Positions 1-8,327 of a stretch of DNA of 64,000 nucleotides are shown piece by piece (positions within the stretch are counted from its first letter, which is position 1; every line of letters begins with the position of its first letter). Below the pieces are notes generated by a model. The model ran no database searches, was not told the origin of the DNA, and worked only from the letters and a program-made list of their open reading frames with translations. This stretch comes from Lewinellaceae bacterium (GTDB lineage Bacteria > Bacteroidota > Bacteroidia > Chitinophagales > Saprospiraceae), in assembly GCA_016711435.1 (NCBI GenBank), contig JADJSY010000002.1:216963-280962 (forward strand), given 5' to 3'. Both the position numbers and the translations under genes were made by a program.

Positions 1-566
1 TGAAAGCCGATAAAAAATCTCTGGACGCTTACTGCCAGTCATTGTCCGACCAACCGGTGCAGGACAACTGGAGCCGGGAGGAGCAAATGGCCTACTGGAT
101 CAATGCCTACAATGCTTTTACGCTGAAACTGATCGTGGATAACTACCCCACAAAAAGTATCCTCAACTTCGACGGCGGCAAAACCTGGGATGTGAAACGG
201 ATCAAAATCGGCGATAAAAAATACAGCCTCAACAACATCGAAAATGACATCCTGCGCCCACAATTCAAGGACGCCCGGATTCACTTCGCGCTCAATTGCG
301 CTGCCAAAAGTTGCCCGCCGCTCTGGAACCGCGCTTATACCGCTGAAAACCTGGAAACAAGCCTCGAAGCCCGAGCCAAAGCATTTATCAACAACCCTGA
401 CTTCAACAGCATCAGCGCCGGTAAAGCCGTCGTCAGTAAAATTTTCGATTGGTACGCCGCCGATTTCGGCGACCTGAAAAAGTACCTGAACCGCTACGCC
501 AGGACGCCCTTGAAAGGCAGCGCAGCGGTGACGTTTGAAGAATATAACTGGGAACTCAACCAGTGA
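1..566 (+). CDS. DUF547 domain protein, C-terminal part, cut by window edge
   Basis: The frame is open from base 3 to a TGA at 564-566, so only the last 187 codons are present and the real start lies outside the window. The segment FALNCAAKSCPPLW, followed by a helical stretch and a C-terminal YNWELNQ, matches the DUF547 core, a family of unknown biochemical role common in Bacteroidota. An internal TTG at 42 could be mistaken for a start, but the frame upstream of it is open and of the same character. The gene converges on the TonB-dependent receptor at 751-3501, and a long palindrome lies between the two stop codons. The family call is secure; the function is unknown. Confidence 0.85.
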   Translation, partial: KADKKSLDAYCQSLSDQPVQDNWSREEQMAYWINAYNAFTLKLIVDNYPTKSILNFDGGKTWDVKRIKIGDKKYSLNNIENDILRPQFKDARIHFALNCAAKSCPPLWNRAYTAENLETSLEARAKAFINNPDFNSISAGKAVVSKIFDWYAADFGDLKKYLNRYARTPLKGSAAVTFEEYNWELNQ

Positions 567-750
567 GTCCGAAGTCCGAAGTCGTTAGTCCGAAGTTCGT
601 AGAGTACACCGAAGAGTAGTACGAAGTCGTTAACGAAGTGCGAAGTCATCAGTCCGAAGTCCGTAGAGTACACCGTTTCATCTTTTGGAAACCCAAGTAT
701 GAAACGGCGCACTCTACGGACTTCGGACTGATGACTTCAGACTTCGGACT
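567..750. repeat. Family A short repeats (AGTCCGAAGTC) between convergent genes
   Basis: Degenerate copies of AGTCCGAAGTC and CGAAGTCGTTAG fill the whole gap. The repeat starts directly after the TGA of the DUF547 gene and, on the other strand, directly after the TAA of the TonB-dependent receptor. A second small copy of the family follows the stop codon at 55179-55181. Confidence 0.8.
645..735. terminator. Long inverted repeat, probable bidirectional terminator
   Basis: A 37-base arm at 645-681 is nearly the reverse complement of the arm at 699-735, with a 17-base loop. It sits between two convergent genes, so transcripts from both strands would fold it. No strong T-run follows, so termination is inferred from position and stem length only. 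Confidence 0.6.
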
Positions 751-3501
751 TTAGAAATTCAGCACCGCCCGCGCGAACAACCGCCGGCCATTTCCGCCCA
801 TTTGCACGGAATCCCAGGGGCCGCCGGTTTCGCAGTTGAAGGCCCAGCCTTTGGCCGCTTGTACGACGGCCAGGTCGGGATGTACATTGGTAAGATTGTC
901 GGCGCCGACAAAAACCTGAATGCCTTTGCTGAGCCGGTAGCTCAGGTACCAGTCGTTGACGACTTTTGCGCCGTAGACGTATTCGTCTTTGACATACACA
1001 TTCGCGTCAGCATCGGTGGGTACCATGGGGTCGACGCCCGTGCCATCTTCGCCGTAACCGAGCAATACGATTTTGCCAAAGAGGCTCAGGCGGGTACCGA
1101 TGGTAAACCTGCCGATTCCGTATTCCAGGTTCAGGGTGCCCTTTTGATTTGGCGCTGAGGCGAGAATAAATTTCTCTTCACGGTCGCTCAGGAAGTAAGG
1201 GCTGTTATTCAGGCGCGCAGGTACGTTTACTTTGTCGATCTTCATTTTCTGAATATTCCCGGCGAGCAATACTTTAAAGTTCTGGTTCGAGCCGATTCTT
1301 TTATTGTATTCCAGCACAATGTCCAGGCCGGAATTGGTCGTATTCACGGCATTGGCAAAAAACTGTGCGGAGGATACATTCAGTTCCTGCAATTTGGCCG
1401 TGAAAGCGGGATTGAGCGAAGCATCATCTGCGCTGAACTGGCCTGAAAGCACCACGCGGTCCTTTACTTTTACGATATAACCATCCACTGTCAGGGACAG
1501 TCCCGGCGCGATGCGGGATGAAAAGCCCAGGCTGCCATTGACGGAGCGCTCCTGTTTCAATTCCTCGATTCCGGCAGAACGGGTGATGTCGTTGTCGTTG
1601 GGGGCAATTTTGACTTCAAAAATATTGCCGCCCTGCACCGTCGTGAAGGTAGAGGAGAAATTCAGTTGTTGTAGCGAAGGCGCCCGGAAACCGGAACTGA
1701 CCGAACCGCGCAGGTTGAAACCGGGGCTGATTTTAAAACGGGTTGCCAGTTTTCCGTTGCCGGTGAAACCAAAATCGCTGTAATATTCTGCGCGAAAAGC
1801 GCCGCCCACCAGCCATTTTTCCGTTACATCCAACTCTGCATCCACATATGCGCCGACGACATTGCGGGTTGCATCTTTTTCGTCGCCGGGCTGGTAACCC
1901 GGAAATCCCTGTGCGCCGGGGGCTTTGTCTTCGTTATAACTTTTCCAGGAGGCTTCTTCTCCGGCATACAGCTGGTAGTTTTCAAAGCGGTATTCAGCGC
2001 CGAAAGCCAGGTTGAAACCCGATGCAATGCCCGCTATTTCTTTGGTAAAATTCAGGTTGCTGGTATTTTGCAGAAAAGAAAAACCGCCGTCATCGAATTG
2101 ATTCTTGGTGGCGTCGCCCAGCGAGGCGTTGAATGTTTTGGCTCCAAAAAAGTGGAAATTATTGTAGCCGGTAGTATTGCTTAAATCCCACTGCCAGTTG
2201 CCCTGGCTGCCTCCGCGCAACCCGACGGCGCCGGAGTAATCCTGAATTTCGGTTTGAATAAGCGGGTTAAAGTACCGGTCGCTGCCATCGGCAATTTCCT
2301 GAACGATATTATTGGGATCGAGCAGGTTGCCATTGGCATCGGTCACAAATCGTTCGGGCCGACCGGAGAAATTCCGGGTATAGGCAAATGCTTCCGATTT
2401 TTTGACATTCGCGCCGCCAAAAGCATAAAAAGTACTGTTTTGCGAAGCGGGCAATTCCATATTCAGGAATGCCCCGCCGCCCGTCATAGAGCCATCGCCA
2501 AAACCACGGCGCACATAATTGGGATACGGAATTTCATCCTCGTCTATGGACTGGCGGTAGGTTTTGCCGACGGTGGAAAAATCGCCGGAAATATTCAGAA
2601 AACCACCTTTGCCGCCCAGGGCGAATCCATAATTCAGTCCGGCATTAAAGGTTTGACCGTCAAATTTGCTGCCGGTGTAGTACTGCGAAGGATCGTCCGC
2701 ATTGGCGGCGTTGTAATCGGGGTCGCTGTATCCCGAAAAACCGAGGTTGCCGCTGAGTTTGCCGACGGTGTTTTTGGTAATGATATTGATGACGCCGGCG
2801 ATCGCATCGGAGCCGTACTGGGCTGAAGCGCCGTCGCGGAGTATTTCCACCCGGTCGATGGAGGCTCCGGAAATAGCATTCAGGTCGGTACCGGAATTGC
2901 CGCGACCGCGGGTGCCGAATACCGAAACATACGCGGTCTGGTGGCGGCGTTTGCCATTTACCAGCACCAAGGTCTGGTCGGGTCCCAGGCCCCGCAAGGT
3001 AGCCAGGTCGATGTGGTCGGCGCCATCCGATCCGGTTTGTTTGTTGTAGTTGAAAGAAGGAGCGGCGTAATTCAGCGCCGAGGTGATGTCCATTTTAGCG
3101 CTGGGCATCATAACCTGTGCCGGCGTGATGACATCGACCGGTACGGGGGTTTCGGATTTGACCCGGCTGCCGCGGCGCGAGCCGACAATAACAATCTGGT
3201 CGAGGGTGGAGCTGCTTTCTTCCAACACCACGTCGAATGAGGACTGGCCGGCGACAGCAACCGTAATCGTTTCGTAACCGGTGTAAGCGAAAATCAGGGT
3301 GGCATTCGTGCCGGAAAGGCGCAGTTGAAATGACCCGTCCGCGCCCGAAATGGTACCGTTGGAAGTACCTTTTTCCGAGATGCTGACCCCTGTCAGCCTC
3401 TCCCCGGCGTTGTCTTTGACATTGCCTTTGATCTCTGTTTGTGCGCTGATAACGTCCAGTCCGATAATGCAGACCAGTAAAAGTGTAAATAATTTTTTCA
3501 T
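751..3501 (-). CDS. TonB-dependent outer membrane receptor
   Basis: 916 residues. Residues 1-21 are a signal peptide ending VISAQ. Residues 24-105 form a CarboxypepD_reg-like beta-sandwich (GNVKDNAGERLTGVSI), typical of Bacteroidota receptors. A plug domain follows at about 110-250 (VPVDVITPAQV, then RVEILRDGASAQYGSDAIAG). The rest is a TonB-type beta barrel ending in a terminal phenylalanine (RAVLNF), as expected for BAM-dependent folding. It would import a siderophore, vitamin or glycan-type ligand using TonB energy; nothing in the sequence fixes the substrate and no SusD partner is adjacent. It is divergent from an ECF sigma factor at 3753, which might regulate it, but it lacks the N-terminal signalling domain of classical transducers. 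Confidence 0.93.
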   Translation of the reverse strand: MKKLFTLLLVCIIGLDVISAQTEIKGNVKDNAGERLTGVSISEKGTSNGTISGADGSFQLRLSGTNATLIFAYTGYETITVAVAGQSSFDVVLEESSSTLDQIVIVGSRRGSRVKSETPVPVDVITPAQVMMPSAKMDITSALNYAAPSFNYNKQTGSDGADHIDLATLRGLGPDQTLVLVNGKRRHQTAYVSVFGTRGRGNSGTDLNAISGASIDRVEILRDGASAQYGSDAIAGVINIITKNTVGKLSGNLGFSGYSDPDYNAANADDPSQYYTGSKFDGQTFNAGLNYGFALGGKGGFLNISGDFSTVGKTYRQSIDEDEIPYPNYVRRGFGDGSMTGGGAFLNMELPASQNSTFYAFGGANVKKSEAFAYTRNFSGRPERFVTDANGNLLDPNNIVQEIADGSDRYFNPLIQTEIQDYSGAVGLRGGSQGNWQWDLSNTTGYNNFHFFGAKTFNASLGDATKNQFDDGGFSFLQNTSNLNFTKEIAGIASGFNLAFGAEYRFENYQLYAGEEASWKSYNEDKAPGAQGFPGYQPGDEKDATRNVVGAYVDAELDVTEKWLVGGAFRAEYYSDFGFTGNGKLATRFKISPGFNLRGSVSSGFRAPSLQQLNFSSTFTTVQGGNIFEVKIAPNDNDITRSAGIEELKQERSVNGSLGFSSRIAPGLSLTVDGYIVKVKDRVVLSGQFSADDASLNPAFTAKLQELNVSSAQFFANAVNTTNSGLDIVLEYNKRIGSNQNFKVLLAGNIQKMKIDKVNVPARLNNSPYFLSDREEKFILASAPNQKGTLNLEYGIGRFTIGTRLSLFGKIVLLGYGEDGTGVDPMVPTDADANVYVKDEYVYGAKVVNDWYLSYRLSKGIQVFVGADNLTNVHPDLAVVQAAKGWAFNCETGGPWDSVQMGGNGRRLFARAVLNF

Positions 3502-3718
3502 ACAGGAAAAAGTTTTGTGATTAGAATGACGCTGATAAATAATCTGGAATTCAGGCGATCAAGCAACAGGATTAAATGCCAAATGTAGGAATTGCAGTTA
3601 GAATTATATATGAATTGTAAAAAACATATAAAAATACGCCCGAAACAGCCGTTCGTGATTTTTACAAATAAACCTCCCTCCATCTTATGTAATTCCCTGC
3701 CGAATCGCATCTATTCAA

Positions 3719-3726
3719 TACTTTTG
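3719..3726 (+). promoter_or_regulatory. Possible -7 box (TACTTTTG) of the ECF sigma gene
   Basis: TACTTTTG fits the Bacteroidota TAnnTTTG -7 element and lies 26 bases before the ATG at 3753. No TTG is found at the expected -33 position, so this is a weak call. Confidence 0.3.
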
Positions 3727-3752
3727 GCGGTCAATCTATCTGTACCTGATTC

Positions 3753-4340
3753 ATGCTCAGATTTTTCCGTCCGAATACACCCGAACAGCATAGCGATGAG
3801 CAGTTGCTGGCCAGATACGTCCAAAAGGGCGAAACGGAGGCATTGGGGCAGTTATTCGAGCGCTACATGCCGATGGTATACGGGGTTTGTTTGAAAATTT
3901 TGAAAGATACCGGGAAGGCGGAAGATGCGGTGATGGGCATTTATGAATCGTTGACCGCAAAGGTAAAAGAACATAAAATCGAATCATTTCGGGGCTGGTT
4001 GTACGTATTTGCCCGCAATTTTTGCCTCATGGAATGGCGCAAGGCGCAGCGACGACCCACCAACCACCATGCGCCGGAAGACATGGCCTTCTTCGACGCT
4101 GTGGACGCGCCGGCGGAGTACGAATTGCCGCAGGAAAGCGCGCCGTTGGAAAAATGCCTGAAACAACTCAACGAATTGCAACGAAACACCGTTCAATGGT
4201 TTTATTATGAAGAAAAATCGTACAAGGAAATATCCGACATCATTGAAGAAGATGTGGGTAAAGTGCGCTCCTATATCCAGAACGGACGCCGGAACCTGCG
4301 GCTCTGCCTGGAAAAACAGGGGGTGACAAGCGCCCTTTAA
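3753..4340 (+). CDS. ECF-type RNA polymerase sigma factor
   Basis: 195 residues with the two-domain layout of ECF sigma-70 factors. Region 2 covers about residues 18-90 (LFERYMPMVYGVCLKIL, then FRGWLYVFARNFCLMEWRK). Region 4 covers about 125-185 with the helix-turn-helix YKEISDIIEEDVGKVRSYIQ. The next gene on the same strand encodes a one-pass membrane protein with a cytoplasmic N-terminal domain, the usual position of an anti-sigma factor, so the pair probably senses an envelope signal. The divergent TonB-dependent receptor is a possible target. The family is clear; the regulon is not known. Confidence 0.92.
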   Translation: MLRFFRPNTPEQHSDEQLLARYVQKGETEALGQLFERYMPMVYGVCLKILKDTGKAEDAVMGIYESLTAKVKEHKIESFRGWLYVFARNFCLMEWRKAQRRPTNHHAPEDMAFFDAVDAPAEYELPQESAPLEKCLKQLNELQRNTVQWFYYEEKSYKEISDIIEEDVGKVRSYIQNGRRNLRLCLEKQGVTSAL

Positions 4341-4431
4341 AAAGGGTTTATGGTTTATAAAGGTTTATGAGGGTTTATAAAGGTTTATAAAGGTTTATAA
4401 AGGTTTATAAAGGTTTATAAAAAAGCATATA
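4341..4431 (+). repeat. Family B direct repeats (GGTTTATAAA) after the sigma gene
   Basis: At least eight copies of a ten-base unit GGTTTATAAA, some as GGTTTATGAG, begin right after the TAA at 4338-4340. Related palindromic copies occur at about 10.4, 22.2 and 36.6 kb. Confidence 0.85.
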
Positions 4432-4437
4432 AGCCAC

Positions 4438-4482
4438 ACTTCAACTACTCACAACTCACGACTCACCACTCACCACTCACAA
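4438..4482 (+). repeat. Family G repeats (ACTCACGACTCACC) before a start codon
   Basis: Repeated units of ACTCACAACTCACGACTCAC end four bases before the ATG at 4487, where a ribosome site would be expected. The same family lies upstream of the start at 38536 and inside the first codons of the gene at 10482. Confidence 0.7.
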
Positions 4483-4486
4483 TAAA

Positions 4487-5482
4487 ATGAACGTTCCAGC
4501 CGACGACAAACGTTTTCTCGACTTGCTGCAAAAGTGGCAGGCCGGTGATTTTACGCGCGGCGACGAACAGGAACTACAGGCGCTGGCACGCAGCGACGAT
4601 TTTCGCAGGGAAGCACTGGAAGGTTTTATGTTGCACCCGGAAGAAGATCACAATACCCGCCTGATGGCTTTACGGGCCAGATTACAACCTGCCGGAGCGG
4701 TCCGGCGCACCATTTTCCCCCAAATATGGGCAGCGGCGGCGGCCCTGATTTTACTCATTGCTGCACTCTGGTTTTTCCGGAACCCTGCGCCCGGGCCGCC
4801 GGATACGATGGCCCAAAATGAACAGCCCACAGTAGAAAATCAAACGTTGTCCGATGCTACCGCGCCTGCTCCAGCCGAGCCTGCGCCCATGCGGTCGAAA
4901 AGTGTAAGCCCTCCTCCGCCTGTTCCAGGCGGGTCTGCTGCCACTTCGGGCGCTGTGGTCCGATCGGAACCTGACCGGATAGAATCTTTTGAAAGCAAGG
5001 ATATGGTAGCAGCACCGGCGCCTGTGACACAGCCTGCTGCCAGTATTGCGGATGAAGATGTAGCGTCGAAACCCGAAGCCGATCTTGCAATGGAAGAAGT
5101 GGCGGTGCGGAAAGAACAGTCTTTTTCCGACGATGCCAAAGCCGCCAAAAAGGAAGTGGAATCTGCCGGGAAAGTTGCCCGATCACAACCTGCTCAACAG
5201 GCTCCAGGCAATGCCATGCAACCCGATGATTTTGCCATGATCGCTTTAGAGGATTACCTGCGCCGCAATGCCCGCCTGCCGGAAGCGGCCCGCCAGAATA
5301 ATATCAGCGGTTATGTAAAAGTGTCCTTCCGGCTTGATCGACAGCGGAGAGTCACCGATTTTAAAGTGCTCCGGCCCCTGGGTTACGGTTGCGATGAAGC
5401 CGCACAAAGTCTGCTCAAAGCGTATAACTGGCGCGATTTCACCCAGGATACCGTGATGGTGGAGGTGCCGTTTGTACGGTAA
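4487..5482 (+). CDS. Anti-sigma-like membrane protein with TonB C-terminal domain
   Basis: 331 residues. The first ~75 residues are a small helical cytoplasmic region (FLDLLQKWQAGDFTRGDEQE), as in Bacteroidota anti-sigma proteins. One membrane helix follows at about 80-98 (AAALILLIAALWFF). The middle, about 100-245, is rich in Pro, Ala and Lys and probably spans the periplasm. The end, about 250-331, is a TonB_C-type domain (ISGYVKVSFRLDRQRRV, then GCDEAAQSLL). It follows the sigma gene by 146 bases and is probably co-transcribed. The inferred role is a membrane anchor that holds the sigma factor and contacts an outer membrane partner; a pure TonB-like energy transducer is the alternative. 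Confidence 0.75.
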   Translation: MNVPADDKRFLDLLQKWQAGDFTRGDEQELQALARSDDFRREALEGFMLHPEEDHNTRLMALRARLQPAGAVRRTIFPQIWAAAAALILLIAALWFFRNPAPGPPDTMAQNEQPTVENQTLSDATAPAPAEPAPMRSKSVSPPPPVPGGSAATSGAVVRSEPDRIESFESKDMVAAPAPVTQPAASIADEDVASKPEADLAMEEVAVRKEQSFSDDAKAAKKEVESAGKVARSQPAQQAPGNAMQPDDFAMIALEDYLRRNARLPEAARQNNISGYVKVSFRLDRQRRVTDFKVLRPLGYGCDEAAQSLLKAYNWRDFTQDTVMVEVPFVR

Positions 5483-5663
5483 GTATTTTTCTATACCTGG
5501 CGGTGTCAGGTAGAATTGGACAAAGACTGCTAAATGTGCCGAAAAATGTACGTCTCTGCTATAACCAAACTACTTTTGCAGTGTTTATTACAGCATGCGC
5601 GGGCGTGTTCGCAGAAGTGCGGTACGGCTCAGGGCAAATGATTGATTTACAATATTCGATTGA

Positions 5664-5688
5664 AGGTGTGCCACACTTTCATGAACAC
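5664..5688 (+). repeat. Solo half of the GGTGTGCCACACTTT palindrome
   Basis: These 25 bases match one arm of the large palindrome at 51352-51420 apart from small changes. They stand alone in the gap between 5483 and 5732, where no other feature was seen. Confidence 0.5.
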
Positions 5689-5732
5689 GCTCGGATGCGC
5701 CGGGTTCTCCGGATGAATACGACTGAATTGTT

Positions 5733-6191
5733 TTGATTTTGAACAGACAAGCAGAAGCCCCCATTCCTTCCCGTTACGGGCCATTTCAGATGATCGCTTA
5801 TGCCGATGATCCTGCTGAAAGAATGCCACATCTCGCTTTGATAGCGCAAGGCTTTGACCCTTCGCGACCTGTCCCCGTGCGTATTCACTCGGAATGTATG
5901 ACGGGCGACGTTTTTGGTTCACGCCGCTGCGATTGCGGCGAGCAACTGGATATTTCCCTGAAAATTGCGGCGGCGCGGGGTGGGGTAGTAGTGTATCTCC
6001 GGCAGGAAGGACGCGGCATCGGTCTCATCAATAAACTGAAAGCCTACAACCTGCAAGACCTCGGCCTCAATACCGCCGAAGCCAATACCCACCTGGGCTT
6101 CGATGTGGATGCGCGGCAGTACGATTGCGCCATTTTTATCCTGCAAGACCTCGGTATCGTTTTTCAGGCCTGGAATCGCAATCGTGTTTAG
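5733..6191 (+). CDS. ribA: GTP cyclohydrolase II, C-terminus replaced by repeat sequence
   Basis: GTP cyclohydrolase II converts GTP to 2,5-diamino-6-ribosylamino-4-pyrimidinone 5'-phosphate, the first step of riboflavin synthesis. The zinc ligands are present in HSECMTGDVFGSRRCDCGEQ, and the catalytic RQEGRGIGL is intact. The start is a TTG at 5733, agreeing with the family N-terminus (LNRQAEAPIPSRYGPF). The homology stops at FILQDLGI. The family then normally continues with an LLTNNP motif and about 50 more residues, but here the frame enters the palindromic repeat at 6159-6403 and ends with VFQAWNRNRV. No remnant of the lost part is seen downstream. The enzyme is probably inactive or weak unless a second copy exists. 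Confidence 0.85.
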   Translation: MILNRQAEAPIPSRYGPFQMIAYADDPAERMPHLALIAQGFDPSRPVPVRIHSECMTGDVFGSRRCDCGEQLDISLKIAAARGGVVVYLRQEGRGIGLINKLKAYNLQDLGLNTAEANTHLGFDVDARQYDCAIFILQDLGIVFQAWNRNRV

Positions 6192-6403
6192 TGTGTGGTG
6201 TTTAGTGTTTCGGGCGCTTCGCCTTTGGCAGTAGTTGATATTTTGGTCGAATTTTCACAAATGCCAAAGGCGAAGCGCCCGAAACACTAAACACCACACA
6301 CTAAACACGATTACGATTACCGGCCTGAAAAACCCAAGCCAAGCCTATCTGGTGGCCAAATGGGACGTCTCTCACTTCTCACTCTCTCACTTCTCACTTC
6401 TGA
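6159..6403. repeat. Family C/D palindromic element between ribA and an esterase
   Basis: A perfect 47-base inverted repeat has arms at 6184-6230 and 6262-6308 and a 31-base core. It carries GTGTTTAGTGTGTGGTG and GCTTCGCCTTTGGCA. Outer arms continue with TTTTTCAGGCC at the left and its complement at the right, then TCTCACTTCTCAC (family D). The left arm lies inside the ribA frame, and the right end supplies the stop codon of the esterase on the other strand. Confidence 0.85.
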
Positions 6404-7554
6404 AACAGCCATTCTGCCGCTTTCGGAAACTCATGCCCCCAGCGGCCTTCGTTGTGCCGGCCTTCCGGGTCGATTTCCAGCCTGAATTGCAGCAGGCCGG
6501 GCGCCATACCGCGTTTTTCCACCGCATCTTTAAACTTTTGGGCATTGGCCACCATGCCACCGCCCTCTTTTCCGCCGCCGTACAGGTATATTTTTGTGGT
6601 GCTGGAAAAGGCTGAAAAGTGCATGGGTTCGAAGTAAATACGCGGCGTGAGCCACAGCGAAGGGGAAAAGATCATGAATTTGGAATACACCTGCGGAAAC
6701 ATCAGGCCCGCATAAATACTAATCAGTCCACCCATACTGCTTCCTCCCACGCCCGTGTGCGCCCGGTCGGGCAATGTGCGAAATTGTTTGTCTATATAGG
6801 GTTTCAGTGTGTCGACCATAAACTGTGCATATTCGCGGCCCATGCCTTCGCCCCATTTGTGGGTATCGTAAGGAGAGAATTCGCGGATACGATCCTTGCC
6901 GCCATGATCGATGGCCACCACAATAAAATCTCCCTTGCCATGCTGCGCCATATAGGCTAATTTTTTATCGACTCCCCAGGTGCCGAAAGGCGCGTTGTGT
7001 TCGAATAAATTCTGGCCGTCCTGCAAGTACAATACCGGATAACGCTGATCCGTCTGTTGGTAATTCCAGGGCAGCAATACGGATATACGTCGCTTCCGGC
7101 GTAATTGCGGCACGTTAAACCGTTTGGCAACTATTTGAATGTCAGGATAATAATGGGGATCATAACCGACGGTATGCTGTTTCCAGAGAGGAACGACATC
7201 CGCGACTTTACCGCGTGGGGCCGCCATTCGCCGATTGGTGGCGGGGTGTCCGTCTCTGCCTAATTCTTCCGCTTCCCAGCCTCCTTTCACATATTTGTAT
7301 TCAAAGGGTTCGCCATTGGAAGGTATTTCGTGGAAGGTGTACTGATAATGCCCATCCTTGAGTTTAACCATTTTAAAACGTTCGTCACGGGTAGCCCATT
7401 CATTGAAGCTACCGGTAACAAAAACAGGTCGGATATCATCATTCGGGGTAAAAAGATCAAGAATCAGCATGTATAAGCCGTTTCGTATCGGCTGGGGCGT
7501 GTGTGCAAATTGTGTAGAAGGATATTTGGCAGGGGATGGATATGAAGACTTCAT
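6394..7554 (-). CDS. Esterase with N-terminal glycogen-binding-like domain
   Basis: 386 residues. Residues about 25-110 resemble the E-set/CBM48 type of domain (FVTGSFNEWATRDERFKM). Residues about 140-386 form an esterase-D / enterochelin-esterase-like alpha/beta hydrolase with nucleophile Ser273 in GGSSMGG and a probable catalytic His near 375 (EGRHNEGRWGHEF). It likely hydrolyses ester bonds in the cytoplasm, since no signal peptide is seen. It overlaps the upstream MarR-family gene by four bases (ATGA), so the two form an operon. The final residues FQK are followed by a TGA that belongs to the family D repeat. Confidence 0.85.
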   Translation of the reverse strand: MKSSYPSPAKYPSTQFAHTPQPIRNGLYMLILDLFTPNDDIRPVFVTGSFNEWATRDERFKMVKLKDGHYQYTFHEIPSNGEPFEYKYVKGGWEAEELGRDGHPATNRRMAAPRGKVADVVPLWKQHTVGYDPHYYPDIQIVAKRFNVPQLRRKRRISVLLPWNYQQTDQRYPVLYLQDGQNLFEHNAPFGTWGVDKKLAYMAQHGKGDFIVVAIDHGGKDRIREFSPYDTHKWGEGMGREYAQFMVDTLKPYIDKQFRTLPDRAHTGVGGSSMGGLISIYAGLMFPQVYSKFMIFSPSLWLTPRIYFEPMHFSAFSSTTKIYLYGGGKEGGGMVANAQKFKDAVEKRGMAPGLLQFRLEIDPEGRHNEGRWGHEFPKAAEWLFQK

Positions 7555-8006
7555 TCCCTGAATTTATCCAACAAGTGTGCCAGTTCCAGGGCTTCTGCAT
7601 CGCTGAGTTTAGTGCCTGCGGCGCCCGGGCCATTTATAAAGTTGGCTTGTTCAATGTCGGCAAGCAACTTTTTGCCTGATTCTGAAATGGTTACGATCAC
7701 CATCCTGCGATCTTCCGTATGCGCAACACGTTCTACCCATCCCGCCAGTCTCAATTTTTCCACCAACCGGCTCACATTACTGCTGCGGTCGATCATTCGG
7801 CTTTTGATATCCAGCACGGACAAGCCTTTGGGAAAACTTCCGTTCAGAATCCGCAGGATATTGTACTGCGGGCTGGTGAGTCCGTAAGGACGCAACTGCC
7901 GGGTCAGCAGACAATCGAGCCAACTTGCCGTAAACATAATATTCAGAGCGGCCCGCTGCCGGGGTTGCAAGGGTTTGGTGTTTTTTAATTCCAGTTCCAG
8001 TTTCAT
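7551..8006 (-). CDS. MarR-family transcriptional regulator
   Basis: 151 residues with the winged-helix layout of MarR proteins: YGLTSPQYNILRILNG, recognition helix region IDRSSNVSRLVEKLRLAGWVER, and wing TEDRRMVIVTISESGK. Such dimers repress nearby genes and respond to small ligands. It overlaps the downstream esterase by four bases, which suggests the esterase is its target and that the operon autoregulates. Upstream lies the family C repeat block, so the promoter must lie in the last ~60 bases before the ATG or within the repeat. Confidence 0.9.
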   Translation of the reverse strand: MKLELELKNTKPLQPRQRAALNIMFTASWLDCLLTRQLRPYGLTSPQYNILRILNGSFPKGLSVLDIKSRMIDRSSNVSRLVEKLRLAGWVERVAHTEDRRMVIVTISESGKKLLADIEQANFINGPGAAGTKLSDAEALELAHLLDKFRE

Positions 8007-8069
8007 GACACAAAGTTAAATGTCTTGACACTAAAACTGTTAAAAATTTAGATAGTTCATTGGAAGTCG

Positions 8070-8325
8070 TGTTTGGTGTTTGGTGTTTCGTGTTTGGGGG
8101 TGCGTTGCCTTTGGCATTGTTTGGTGTTTTGGTGTTTTAGTGTTTTAGTGTTTTGGGCACTTTGCCTTTGGCAACAGTTTGTAGTTTCGGCCAAGCACCC
8201 ACTGTTGCCAAAGGCAAAGCGCCCAAAACACTAAAACACTAAAACACTAAAACACTAAAACACCAAAACACCATACACTGCCAAAGGCAAAGCGCCCCAA
8301 ACCCCAAACACTATACACTAAACAC
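8070..8325. repeat. Family C nested palindrome (TTTTAGTGTTTTAGTG units)
   Basis: The gap between the MarR start and the lipoprotein stop is almost entirely repeat. An inner inverted repeat has arms at about 8119-8176 and 8202-8272, made of repeated CACTAAAA units capped by TTGCCAAAGGCAAAGCG. An outer pair lies at 8071-8116 and 8279-8325. It begins next to the stop codon of the lipoprotein gene. Nothing else was seen in this gap of over 300 bases. Confidence 0.8.
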
Positions 8326-8327
8326 CC

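Noticed and set aside
4341..4431. CRISPR array
   Set aside because: The ten-base units are contiguous without spacers; the other repeat blocks also lack the repeat-spacer pattern.
5503..5736. 77-residue frame between the TonB-like gene and ribA
   Set aside because: It has no recognisable domain, overlaps the ribA start and contains a half-repeat.
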